NCBI GenBank assembly: GCA_039090855.1
Contig: CM077010.1
Location: forward strand, 45,340,905 to 45,404,904
Origin: Macrothele yani
Lineage: Eukaryota > Arthropoda > Arachnida > Araneae > Macrothelidae
Length of the DNA stretch: 64,000 nucleotides
Reading direction: 5' to 3'
In this document: piece after piece, positions 11,581-21,046 of the stretch
How the letters are laid out: the number at the start of each line of letters is the position of its first letter
Numbering within the stretch: position 1 is the first letter of the stretch
Position numbers and translations under genes: made by a program
Notes under the pieces: model-generated
Seen by the model: only the letters and a program-made list of their open reading frames with translations
Databases searched by the model: none
What the model was told of the DNA's origin: nothing

Positions 11581-11975
11581 GTTCTTAACATTTGTAAAAA
11601 TGTTATTTTTATACTGTTGAAGATTTAACATTAAGTTTATACAACTTTTTACTTGTAGTACCTGCAAAATTAGCGAAACATTTTCAGAAATATCTAGCTA
11701 AACGTTTGCTTGCATTTCGATTAGACTGTCCATTGTTCACAATAATACTTAAGTTTCAGTGCCCAGATATTATTCTATGACTTGCCGATCGTAGCAGCAT
11801 ATAGATTATAATTCATTTCACAACATTAAACCTTAAACACACAATATAAAGATGTTATTTTACATCTGTTCATCAAATCTTTGACTCAAAAGGACTGGTA
11901 TCATCAATATACTGTAACTCTGTTTTTGTTGTTAACAAAACATCTCGCGGAACACATCGCGCTCATAACGTTAAT
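11581..11975. other. No recognised feature
   Basis: AT-rich, no reading frame or repeat identified. Confidence 0.4.
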
Positions 11976-11988
11976 CTAGTTCGCTTTC

Positions 11989-12223
11989 TTTTTTTTTTTT
12001 TTTTTGATTGGAGGTTTAACGACCACCGTGAGCAACTCAATGGGCCCGTCCCTAATTTAGCAGTCGCCCGTCCCTAATTTAGGGTCACTAGTTCCAGGGA
12101 AGGGAGAGAGCCAGTGCCGTAAGACAAACACAATATCCATGCCTCACCGGGATTCGAACCCGGACCCCTTACAGACGAATGATCAGAGGCCAGCGCCTTA
12201 GACCACTGCACCACCAGGGCGGC
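11989..12223 (-). mobile_element. tRNA-derived SINE with poly(A) tail and TSD
   Basis: Minus-strand copy of the same family as 4284-4497, with a poly(T) run on the plus strand as its tail (11987-12005). The body contains a local duplication of the CCCGTCCCTAATTTAG block. The head shows the B box GGGTTCGAATCCCGG. A perfect 13-bp duplication, CTAGTTCGCTTTC, flanks it at 11976-11988 and 12224-12236. Confidence 0.92.
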
Positions 12224-12236
12224 CTAGTTCGCTTTC

Positions 12237-13331
12237 AACCCGTAACATTCGCACACTCAACTCTTTAACTGGACACAGCATCGAGGATACATCGAAATTA
12301 CGCAACACAAACTAAAAAGGTATGTTAAATTAGAGGCATACAACCATACATCCTACACCGTGCGAATGCTTTGGTAGGTTTCGTGTGTGATTAACGTACT
12401 TGAAATTAGTGTTAGTTACGAAAACATATTCGCAAAGAAGCACATGCTATATTTTCATCTAAAAGAATAAAATAGGCTTGCTGTGCGTTTGTTGCCCGCT
12501 TAGAGAAGAAACTACTGTTTGTTGAAGTTCATGTTTGAATAAACTGGTAGCATTGTTGGGTGTGTGCACCTCAGAGGCCTTCTCTTGAAATCTATTAAAA
12601 TTTATAAAAAAAATTAAAATTTATAAAACTTTAAATGAATTTTAGGATATTAAGTAGAAACATTGAAACAATTGCCACCGACGGCTAGGTAGCAGATTCG
12701 TTCTCTGAAAATCCAGCTTAATTTGCGCAACTTATTTGTTTTATAATTTCAACACCAGCGCATGGAACACAGCTTAGAAACACCTTTCCCTTAGAACAAT
12801 TAAACGTGCACTTTGTTTTTAGAAAATTACTTTATTTCGATGGGCTAACATGTTTTCTATGCTGAAAAAGTCATTGAAAATAGGCATTTGTTAATGAAAT
12901 TACTCTCAATAATGAAGCTGTACACAGTCAGAACCCTGGTGTCAAGGAAATGTAACGGAAAAATGTACCGGAAAGTATACCGGAAAAATATATTTTTATT
13001 ATTGGAAAATATAATTTAGTTTTTAGGTAAACACAGCTTATTGATATCTGTTAACAAAACCTAGATACCTCTGGCCCGTAAGCGAAATCATGTATTTTTA
13101 TTTGAACCTGTGAAAAACAGGACATTGGGGATAAATGTATTCTAGCAAAACATCGCGAAAGTTTCTTTTAAAACCGAAATGTGCTCATACGTTTCTGTTG
13201 TGAAAATTATCCTCTTCATTCCACGCAGGTAAGAGAGATTTAATGAATATTTCATGCTACGTTGTTCAAGCTGTGCTCAGCTTACGGTCCGGGGAATCCA
13301 GAAACTAAGCACTTTCTCGAGGTCTTCCTCG
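12237..13331. other. AT-rich DNA, nothing recognised
   Basis: A short local duplication of ATTTATAAAA lies near 12598-12630. Otherwise no gene, terminal repeat or array is visible. Confidence 0.4.
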
Positions 13332-14432
13332 AAAGTGTTGGATTTGTGTAAAGGTGTGAATACACCGATGATTGTGTTGGATTTGTGTAAAAGTGTGAAT
13401 ACACCGATGATGGTGTTGGATTTGTGTAGAGGTGTGAATACACCGATGGTAATGTTGGATTTGTGTAGAGGTGTGAATACACAGATGATAGTGTTGGATT
13501 TGTGTAGAGGTGTGAATACACAGATGATAGTGTTGGTTTGTGTAGAGGTGAGAATACACCGATGATAGTGTTGGATTGGTGTAAAGGTGTGAATACACCG
13601 ATGATAGTGTTGGATTGGTGTAAAGGTGTGACTGCACCAATGATAGTGTTGGATTGGTGTAAAGGTGTGAATGCACCGATGATAGTGTTGGATTTGTGTA
13701 AAGGTGTGAATGCACCGATGATAGTGTTGGATTTTTGGATTTGTGTAAAGGTGTGAATGCACAGATGATAGTGTTGGATTTGTGTAATGGTGCGAATACA
13801 CCGATGATAGTGTTGGATTTGTGTAAAGGTGCGAATACACCGATGATAGTGTTGGATTTGTGTGAAGGTGCGAATACACCGATGATAGTGTTGGATTTGT
13901 GTGAAGGTGCGAATACACCGATGATAGTGTTGGATTTGTGTGAAGGTGTGAATACACCGATGATAGTGTTGGATTGGTGTGAAGGTGTGAATACACCGAT
14001 GATAGTGTTGGATTGGTGTAAAGGTGCGAATGCACCGATGATAGTGTTGGATTGGTGTAAAGGTGCGAATGCACCGATGATAGTGTTGGATTTGTGTAAA
14101 GGTGCGAATGCACCGATGATAGTGTTGGATTTGTGTAAAGGTGCGAATGCACCGATGATAGTGTTGGATTTGTGTAAAGGTGCGAATGCACCGATGATAG
14201 TGTTGGATTTGTGTAAAGGTGCGAATGCACCGATGATAGTGTTGGATTTGTGTAAAGGTGCGAATGCACCGATGATAGTGTTGGATTTGTGTAAAGGTGT
14301 GAATACATCGATGATAGTGTTGGATTTGTGTAAAGGTGTGAATACAGATGATAGTGTTGGATTTGTGTAAAGGTGTGAATACACCGATGATAGTGTTGGA
14401 TTTGTGTAAAGGTGTGAATACACTGATGAGGC
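13332..14432. repeat. 39-bp minisatellite, about 28 units
   Basis: The unit is GTGTTGGATTTGTGTAAAGG followed by TGTGAATACACCGATGATA (39 bp). I count about 28 units; one has a 9-bp partial duplication (near 13731), one is one base short and one lacks six or more bases. Because 39 is a multiple of three and the unit has few stops, long frames exist on both strands. The longest, at 13277-14521 minus, repeats HSHLYTNPTLSSV; a plus-strand frame repeats MIVLDLCKGANAP. I regard these as by-products. Two sites vary in blocks along the array (GGTGT/GGTGC and ATACACC/ATGCACC), showing local homogenisation. Confidence 0.95.
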
Positions 14433-14482
14433 ATTATATTATGACCACACTGAGTTAAAGAAATTGGCCAGTCTGGAGACCG

Positions 14483-14882
14483 AAAGGTGGCGCAGTGGTT
14501 TAAGCGATAGCTTCTGATCATTCGTAAGAAAGGGGTCCGGGTTCGAATCCCGGTAAAGCATGGACGTTATGTGGTTTCACAGCACTGTCTCTCCTTTTTT
14601 ATTGAAGGTTTAACATCCGCCGTGAGCAACTAGATGGACTATAAGCAATCACCCGTCCCTAATTTAGGGCCACTGGTTCCAAGGATGGGAGAGAGCCAGC
14701 GCCGTAAGAGAAACATCAATGCCTCACCGGGATTCGAATCGGACTTTCCGCGGACGAATGGCCATAAGCCAGCGCTTAGACGACTGCGCCACAGGGGCAG
14801 GCTCCTTTCCTTGCAGCCAGTGGTCCTAAATTAGGGACAGGTGCCTGCTTATCGCTCAAGTTGGTCACGGTGGTCGTTAAAT
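14483..14882 (+). mobile_element. tRNA-derived SINE interrupted by a second SINE
   Basis: The head lies at 14485-14560 (GGTGGCGCAGTGGTTTAAGCG, B box GGGTTCGAATCCCGG). The body starts at 14561 and is cut at about 14590 (CACTGTCTCTCC). It resumes at about 14803 (GCTCCTTTCCTTGCAGCCAGTGG) and runs through TAAATTAGGGACAGG and GGTCACGGTGGTCGTTAAAT. The intervening segment is an opposite-strand SINE. Confidence 0.88.
14595..14802 (-). mobile_element. tRNA-derived SINE nested in the SINE at 14483
   Basis: Minus-strand copy whose tail (TTTTTTATTGAAGG on the plus strand) starts at about 14595. It runs through GTTTAACATCCGCCGTGAGC and CCCTAATTTAGGGCC to the tRNA-like head near 14800. A short CTCCTTT occurs at both junctions, compatible with a target duplication. 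It is younger than its host SINE. Confidence 0.85.
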
Positions 14883-14889
14883 TCCCAAA

Positions 14890-15348
14890 TAAATCCAAGA
14901 TGACACCCAATTTTCTGTTTCAACGAACATGTCTTGAATCCTTTCCGACGCGAATAAAATAATAATAAAGTCAATGGAACCGGTTAGTAAAAAAAATAGA
15001 CCGGATTTCTACAAGCGATAGAACTTCCAGAAATCGAAACAGCTGCTTTTCTCAGACCAGCAGCTAAAAAGTATTATGAAAATTAAATTTTACATAAAAC
15101 GTTTCGCATATCGAAAGGGGGGGGCTGAGACACCCCTCATGCACCCCTTTAACAGTTAAAAGAAAACAGTTTGTCTAACAAAGATTCTTGATCTCAGAGA
15201 CTAGTCTTGCGAGGATGATGTATATTGAGATAATACAACGTAGTTTGTCACAATTATTTATATTTTTCAGGTCGACCATGGTTTCGCTGGGTATTGACCT
15301 AGCTTCATGAGGACGAATGGCACGTAAATATTCATATTGTATATGATA
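14890..15348. other. No recognised feature
   Basis: May include 3' non-coding sequence of the PLE whose C-terminal codons end at 15349. No other similarity recognised. Confidence 0.35.
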
Positions 15349-15455
15349 TCATAAACGGTGTTTACAGTCACGGGTTTTGGTTAGCTGCTTCCACGCGCTT
15401 GATAGAAATGGAGTGGATGCCATGTCATTAACAAGTTGCGAAGACATCTGATATA
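15349..15455 (-). pseudogene. Penelope-like element, C-terminal codons displaced by a Tc1 insertion
   Basis: If the Tc1-like element (15456-19507) and one TA are removed, the minus-strand frame from the PLE body (ending VLEAFHI at about 19510) continues here as YQMSSQLVNDMASTPF..., reaching a TCA-complement stop at 15349-15351. The rejoined frame stays open across the junction. This strongly supports the Tc1 element having inserted into the last codons of a PLE. Confidence 0.8.
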
Positions 15456-15937
15456 CACTACTTTGATAAAAGTCACCTGACACCTAAAAGAGAAACACAA
15501 CATAGCATTTATTTGACATACATTAGTACGGTTTTGGTCCACCTTTTGCATTAATGCATGCACTGACCCTTTGAGACACGCTTTCGACAATGTTTTGGAA
15601 CACAACGATATATATGCGCCTCCATTCAGTACATAATGCTGCACTTAAGTGTTGCTTAGTAGTAAGTCTTGGTTCCAAACTTCTTATGCGGCGCTCTAAT
15701 TCATCCCATAGGTGCTCTATGGGACTAATATCAGGGCTTTGTGCTGGCCAGTTTACACACGATACGGAATTATCGTAAAACCACGCCGTAACAGTCCTTA
15801 ACTTTATGGCTCAGTGCATTATCCTGCTGGTACCAACAAGGCTCAGTTCCATAGCATTGCCAGAGTTGGTAGGGCATAATTGTCCAGAATATCGTGGTAG
15901 ACGTGCTGGTTAACAGGTTTGTCCACGATAACCCCCG

Positions 15938-16125
15938 CACGGGGATAACTGGTTTTCCAGTTATTTGGGGAGCAACGCCCCCACGGCCCGAGCTGACCTT
16001 GTGACTGGTCACCATCTGATGTCACGCCACCGCTACTTTTTTATTTTGGTGTTTGCAGGGACAGCTGTTCATCCAGCTGTTGGGGAGTCGCGGCCCCACG
16101 ATCCCGAGCTGGTCTTGTGTCTCGC
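15938..16125 (+). promoter_or_regulatory. Two 5'-leader repeat monomers with conserved hairpins
   Basis: Two related blocks lie about 115 bp apart at the start of the LINE derivative, 15940-16005 and 16058-16120. Each has a first hairpin (ATAACTGG-TTTT-CCAGTTAT versus ACAGCTG-TTCATC-CAGCTGT) and a GGGG...CCCC second hairpin, followed by CCCGAGCTG and CCTTGTG/TCTTGTG. Two stem pairs differ in both partners (T-A to C-G and A-T to G-C). The arrangement resembles the tandem 5' promoter monomers of some L1 elements, but function is inferred. Confidence 0.65.
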
Positions 16126-16814
16126 TTTTTCGTTTTTATTTATTTTCTCCACTGGCTAGTTGCCCGTGTTGTGTTCTCTACCTAATCTCTACCACGTTAT
16201 GTACTAACACCCCGGTCTTGTGGTTTTGTTACCCTCCACCACTAACTGATTTATATTAACCGCTCAGTTCGTAGGTTGCTGAGATTCCGTTAAGGTTCCC
16301 TGCCAGGATTTGTCTTCTTTGGATTTCTTTTTTTCCTTTTAGCTGGTTTGGGTGCTAGACCTACCTGCATGTTTGCCGCGTGCGGAGACCCGTGAGGCGG
16401 AAATGGGATGTCTGGCGGCTGAGGTCGCAGGAGACCGGTTAAGTGCCTCCTGTGTGCCAACACTCCTCTTCGACCCCGGCTTCGCTGTAAACGGGAGGCT
16501 AGAGACTAACCCACCTCTAGTCAGAAGTCTTGTACCAAGTTGTGTGCAGGGCTTTAGCGGCTTTTTTGTCGTATAGCACGGCAGGGTGAGCCCGGGGGCT
16601 GTGGGATCATGCCAAAGGCGTTGGCATGACGGTACCCGGAGGCCGAAGTGTCCGCCGAGTGCGTGTGATCACAGCCAACGGACTATATCTGCAACGTATA
16701 AGCTCCAGAACTGTGTCCAGCGTCATTTTCTTGGCTTGCAGACCTCCAGTTCTCCCTTGTAGGGCTCGGTGGTGGGTGGAGTAGTCTGCAGACGAATCTT
16801 CCTCCTTTTTTTCC

Positions 16815-18227
16815 ATGGGTAAAAAGAACAAAAACTCCAAATTTAAGTCCCCTGACAAAATGATAGTTGCCAACGACACTCCTTCGTCTTCTCAACCTAC
16901 CAAGTCTCATACCCTTAAACGGTCTTTAGACCTTGACCTGGACCAAGAATGTGGAACCTCTTCTTCGGCAGCTGTACCAGTCGCTCCGAAGCGTCGTATC
17001 CCCTCAATTGCTGTGACTACGCATGCTACTCACTTGCTTGTAGAATCCATCGATCCGAATGAGAGACTGTCCACCAGATCTCCCTTTTTCATTTCTAAAG
17101 CTTTGGACGCTGCGGTTGGCCCCTTGAAGTCTGTGAGGAAGCTTCGCTCTGGGGACCTGCTTGTCCAAACTTGCAGTGTTTCTCAGAGTAACACTTTTCT
17201 GAACCTCACTAGTCTTCAAGGCATTCCTGTGAAAGTGACACCTCACCCGTTTCTTAACACCTCTCGGGGTGTTATTTCGGAGTTTGATCTCTTGCCATGC
17301 AGTGAAGACGAATTCGTGACTGAACTTGCTGATCAAGGTGTTATTGCTGCACGTCGTATGATGTTCCGGCGTGATGGTTCCATGATTAAGTCTAAAAATG
17401 TCATCTTGACTTTTGACTCCCCGAAAGTTCCGACAGAAATCAAAGCAGGCTACTTGGTCTGCGCAGTTCGCCCGTACATTCCCAGTCCTCTGCGCTGTTT
17501 CAGGTGCCAGAGGTACGGGCATTCACAACGATTCTGTAAGAGTTCCGCTCGTTGCGCTAATTGTGGCTCCGGTGAACATGACGGGGAAGGTTGCACTTCT
17601 GCGGCCTGCTGTGTTAACTGCGGTGAGGCCCATGCAGCTTACTCCCGCAACTGTATGAAATGGAAGGACGAGATGGCGATCCAGCGCCTCAAGACCCTGG
17701 AAGGCCTCTCGTACCCTGCTGCCAAAGCCAAGTTGGGTATTCCCAACACCCGACAGCGTAGTTTTGCCGCAGTTGTTAAGTCTCTGCCACAACCCGTGCA
17801 GCCCTTTGTTCCGCGCCCTGTAGCTCTCGCAGCGCTTGCCAAGCGATCTACAGCTGACCAAGCGACACAGGTGTTTTTCCCCGAGCTCGCGATTTTTCGA
17901 CTACCTGATTCTGGGCCTTCTCTTTTGCAGCCGACCCTCTCTTCCAGTTTAAAGCAGAAAGCCTGCACGTGCGGACGACCCGGCCCTCAATCCGCAAAGG
18001 TGTGCAGTGTCCATCCAACTGTCTCGGCCTCAGCGAGGTCCCCACCCTCAACCAACATTATAGAGGAACATAGGGGGGAGGAGAGTGACAGTTCGTCCCC
18101 AGCCTCAAACAACATTGCAGAGGAACATGGGGGAGAAGAGAGTGACAGTTCGTCCCCGCCCTCTGCCAGCATTGCAGGGGAGTGTGGGGGGAGGAGAGTG
18201 ACTCATCCTTTGTGTAGTTCTGTTTAA
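16815..18227 (+). CDS. LINE ORF1 (gag-like nucleic-acid-binding protein), intact
   Basis: This 470-aa frame starts at an ATG preceded by CC (TTCCATGGG) and ends TAA. Residues 1-90 are basic and low-complexity (MGKKNKNSKFKSPDK, CGTSSSAAVPVAPKRR). Residues about 85-215 form the conserved domain of I/Jockey-type LINE ORF1 proteins (SPFFISKALDAAVG, VKVTPHPFLNTSRGVI, VILTFDSPKVPTEIKAGY). Three cysteine knuckles follow at about 225-285: CFRCQRYGHSQRFC, CANCGSGEHDGEGC (both CX2CX4HX4C) and a CVNCGEAH...C variant. The C-terminus has a charged repeat, EEHRGEESDSSSPASNNI-like, three times. Such proteins bind the element RNA and package it. No ORF2 follows. It is the longest intact non-satellite frame in the window, suggesting a recent insertion. 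It belongs to a mobile element, not the host. Confidence 0.92.
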   Translation: MGKKNKNSKFKSPDKMIVANDTPSSSQPTKSHTLKRSLDLDLDQECGTSSSAAVPVAPKRRIPSIAVTTHATHLLVESIDPNERLSTRSPFFISKALDAAVGPLKSVRKLRSGDLLVQTCSVSQSNTFLNLTSLQGIPVKVTPHPFLNTSRGVISEFDLLPCSEDEFVTELADQGVIAARRMMFRRDGSMIKSKNVILTFDSPKVPTEIKAGYLVCAVRPYIPSPLRCFRCQRYGHSQRFCKSSARCANCGSGEHDGEGCTSAACCVNCGEAHAAYSRNCMKWKDEMAIQRLKTLEGLSYPAAKAKLGIPNTRQRSFAAVVKSLPQPVQPFVPRPVALAALAKRSTADQATQVFFPELAIFRLPDSGPSLLQPTLSSSLKQKACTCGRPGPQSAKVCSVHPTVSASARSPPSTNIIEEHRGEESDSSSPASNNIAEEHGGEESDSSSPPSASIAGECGGRRVTHPLCSSV

Positions 18228-18873
18228 AAAAAAAAATTATAATTATAATAGTCAATTAATAAATTTTTATATAAACCTAATTAACTACCTTGTCTTCACA
18301 GCTTTCATCATACTCTTTTTCAACTTTTACCAAGCCTGTCTGCTCTTAATCATTTTCCACGTTTTTTAAAAAATCTGTGGCTGATAGTTCTTGGTCTGGC
18401 GCTCTTTGGCCAAACCTGGCCCTTGCGCCAATAAAATCCAACAACCAACCAACCAACCATCCACGATAACCAATGGGCCGGGGCCATACGTCTAAAAACA
18501 CCTCCACACGAAGTACACTGCCAGCTCCAACCCTGACCGTAGGAACAGTACATTTTGGTGAATAGCGCTCCCCGGACGGCCGCCATACCCTCACACACAC
18601 CCATCAAACTGATGGGTCGTGAATCTGGATTGATCAGTCCATAGGACTAGTTTCCATTGATCTATGGTCCACGATAAGTCTTTACACCATGCTAAATTAC
18701 GAGTAGCATTCCTAGTGGAGATGAAAGGATTATGCGCAGCCGCGCGACCACTGTAACCAATGGAACGAAGTTCTCTGGGAATGGTATGTGTACATATCGA
18801 GGTTCCATAATTTTTACTCACGTGTATACTAAGGTCTTATGCAGTTCTTTATCGATTAGGTGTAATGACTCTT

Positions 18874-19146
18874 CTGAGTATTAACAAATTTTATTGAACT
18901 CTTAGGCATAAAATAATACAGGCGCACCACAAAGTGGGGAAAACAATAATTAAACAATGAATGAAAGTAATGACAATATCAACAGATAAATGCGGCAACG
19001 CCGGTCAAGATAATATGAAAAATGCCAAAACCCACAACAAGGTGGTAAAATACACAATACACAAAGACAGAAAAATACACTAAGCAATTACAATAGCCAG
19101 GAGTAATCGAGGAACACATAACAACAGAAAAGGACATCCAACACGG
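18874..19146 (-). mobile_element. Short insert in the Tc1-like transposase, probably a truncated retroposon
   Basis: Comparison with Tc1 copies 1 and 3 shows the helix-turn-helix and middle blocks are normally joined here (CTTCTGAG then GCTTCGACGTCC). About 270 extra bases intervene. On the minus strand they end TTCAATAAAATTTGTTAATA, with an AATAAA signal close to the end, as expected for a 5'-truncated LINE 3' UTR or a processed transcript. I do not recognise the source and see no clear TSD. Confidence 0.6.
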
Positions 19147-19507
19147 CACAGGCTTCGACGTCCTCTATCACTGATTTTCTTTGGTCTGCCGATACGATTT
19201 GCTGCTTGAGGCACGCCATGTGTCTTCCACTTATTCAGTACATCGAAAACAGTTGACTTGTGTATGTATAAACGCCTCTCGGTTTCTCTTATGGGCAACC
19301 CACTAATATAACACCGAATAATCATTCCTTTCTCAAAATGAGTTCTCTCCCGCAGCGACATTTTCACTCAACTTCACAGTGCGATATGATTGCGGTCAGC
19401 TGCAGGCTTGTTTTTACAACGTTTGCAGCTGTACCGCGCATCTTAACAACGTAGCGGATACGTTCGTTTGATTTTGAAGGGGTGTCGGGTAACTTGTCAA
19501 TATAGTG

Positions 19508-20050
19508 TATATGGAAGGCTTCCAAAACATCAAGTTTGGTGGTTGAATCTGGCTTGTCAATTAGTTTTGCTTTTTCAAAGAGAAATTTATGGTCCTTTTC
19601 GTAACAGTGTTTAGCCATCGATGACTTCTTTAAGTCACAGTTTCGAGTGTAGGTCTTGTGCTCCTTCAATCGCAAACGCAAGGCGGGTTTTTTTTTTTTT
19701 TTTGAAGAAAATGTCACGGGAAAAGTGGAATAATGGCAAAATTCTCGCAATGGGCGCATCACAGGAGTTAACGTGAAGACAGACTTCGGGTTCCGGAATT
19801 TTCCCAGAGCCTTGTCCATAATGGAAGGGTTGTATCCTCGCTGTACTACAACACGTTTAACAAAATAAAGTTCTTTTTCTAAACTGTCTTTATCTGAACA
19901 TATATGTATCGCGCGATATACGTAACTGTAAAAGGCGCTGAGTTTTTTGGGCGATTGGACTTGGCATGTGGAGGTGAGAAAACAACGAAAGGCTTCCAAT
20001 GAATTGCGGTTGAGAGAGATCCATTTGAGCAAGTAACCAGGAAGTCTTTC
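19508..20050 (-). pseudogene. Penelope-like element, end of RT and GIY-YIG endonuclease region
   Basis: The minus-strand frame (about 19364-20032) has the post-RT region typical of PLEs: LEAFRCFLTSTCQVQSPKKL, AFYSYVYRAIHICSDKDSLEKELYFVKRVVVQRGY. The distal GIY-YIG half follows: LRLRLKEHKTYTRNC, SSMAKHCYEKDHKFLFEKAKLIDKP and DVLEAFHI. The catalytic GIY...YIG part is absent: the frame goes through a poly-lysine stretch (T run at 19688-19703) straight to LRLKEHK, so about 40 residues are deleted. The RT core is missing upstream. The last codons are at 15349-15455, displaced by the Tc1 insertion. PLEs are retroelements common in arthropods. Confidence 0.85.
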
Positions 20051-20421
20051 TTTATTCTCAAAAATGAAACAATGTAATTACTGCATAGTAATAATCTCCA
20101 AATGGTTAGCTGTAATAATGAAACTACTCAAATAATGAAACCATGTAAATGCTGCATAACAGGTAAAAACCTAAATGCAAAATTCGCCTGTAAACAGTAT
20201 TTCAATGATAAATACAGTGAACATGAGTTTTTAAGACATCGGCTCTTTGAAGCAGGGAATGATTCACTCTCTCCTACAAGATTTAGGGAGTCTGGTTTAA
20301 AACATAAGATTATGGCGAATGTGATTTGCAAATATGAGTTCTATTTCGATAAAACTAAATATAACTTAATTGATAGTCTGATCAACCAAAATTGAAGACT
20401 CGTGCAACATAAATCACTGAA
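20051..20421. other. Spacer between PLE body and inverted repeat
   Basis: A 97-codon frame at 20102-20395 (plus) has no recognisable domain; I do not call it a gene. TTGATAGTCT at 20370-20379 recurs at 22221-22230, just outside the right inverted arm. Confidence 0.35.
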
Positions 20422-20566
20422 ACGATAAAAGTTTTCCGTCTTTAGCACGTTTTTAATGATAAAAAATGAATAATATATACAATTAAAAACATGAGTATTT
20501 CGAGGCAGCGGCTGCCTCATCCTCAGATGTAATAAATAAAGACATTTGATCTATGTATAATATAGA

Positions 20567-20821
20567 TCATTGCATTGTGGGAAGTTTGGTAAGTTAATAG
20601 CCAATAGTAATCTGCATGCGTCAAACTATTGCTTATACTGTTGGCCCAATGGTCTATGAAGAAAACATGGAAACATATTATAGAGATCAGATATGGTGTA
20701 GGGTGGGTAAACATTCAATTAAAGTTTATATTACAATTTATAATTTACAGTTTTAATAAGCGACTTCCATTTGACGCATGTAGATTACTATTGGCTATTA
20801 ACAAGCTTCCCACAATGCAAT

Positions 20822-20825
<4 letters not shown>
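20567..20825. mobile_element. Small foldback MITE
   Basis: Arms of about 70 bp at 20567-20638 and 20755-20825 are inverted copies (TTGCATTGTGGGAAG, TTAATAGCCAATAGTAATCT, CATGCGTCAAA). The 115-bp centre is AT-rich and non-coding. Confidence 0.75.
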
Positions 20826-20920
<95 letters not shown>

Positions 20921-20976
20921 TTAAGAGCAAAACTGAAGACTAAGGAAAAACTTTAGAATTTAAAACGAAGGTTGCA

Positions 20977-21043
<67 letters not shown>
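20825..21043. repeat. (CT)n and (TA)n microsatellites
   Basis: (CT)n occupies about 20825-20883, (TA)n 20884-20919, and a second (TA)n about 20979-21043. The RTE fragment begins directly at the end of the last run. Confidence 0.97.

Positions 21044-21046
<3 letters not shown>

Larger units (their letters stand above)
15934..18459 (+). mobile_element. ORF1-only LINE derivative (HAL1-like), 12-bp TSD
   Basis: A 2526-bp insert sits inside the Tc1-like element, bracketed by the perfect 12-bp duplication TCCACGATAACC (15922-15933 and 18460-18471). It has an ~880-bp 5' leader with two related hairpin repeats, one intact ORF1 (16815-18227), a ~230-bp 3' UTR ending TTGCGCCAATAAAATCC, and an (AACC)n-type tail. 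There is no endonuclease or reverse transcriptase sequence, although both ends look complete. It therefore resembles mammalian HAL1 (half-a-LINE): a LINE that keeps ORF1 but has lost ORF2, and would need an enzyme supplied in trans. Confidence 0.88.
15456..19507 (-). mobile_element. Tc1-like element, family A, copy 2, with two nested inserts
   Basis: The terminal repeats pair CACTACTTTGATAAAAGTCA (from 15456) with CACTATATTGACAAGTTACC (inward from 19507 on the minus strand). Each is bordered by TA (15454-15455 and 19508-19509). Transposase pieces on the minus strand are the helix-turn-helix at about 19170-19367 (FEKGMIIRCYISGLPIRETERR, then GRPKKISDRG), the middle block at 18591-18821 with catalytic LWTDQSRF, and the distal block at 15545-15935 with YQQDNA, a SPDISPIEHLWDEL-like motif and an HALMQKVD tail. 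A LINE derivative (15934-18459) and a ~270-bp insert (about 18874-19146) interrupt it. Without them the element is about 1.25 kb. Confidence 0.9.

Noticed and set aside
13332..14432. Covariation within the GGTGY GAAT RCACC stem of the minisatellite
   Set aside because: All four base combinations occur, including the non-pairing C/A, so selection for the stem is not shown.
13277..14521. 414-codon minus-strand and 211-codon plus-strand open frames
   Set aside because: They are translations of the 39-bp minisatellite; 39 is divisible by three, so frames stay open without selection, and several frames are open at once.
20102..20395. 97-codon frame between the PLE and the inverted repeat
   Set aside because: No motif, no homology I can name, and it sits in mobile-element debris.
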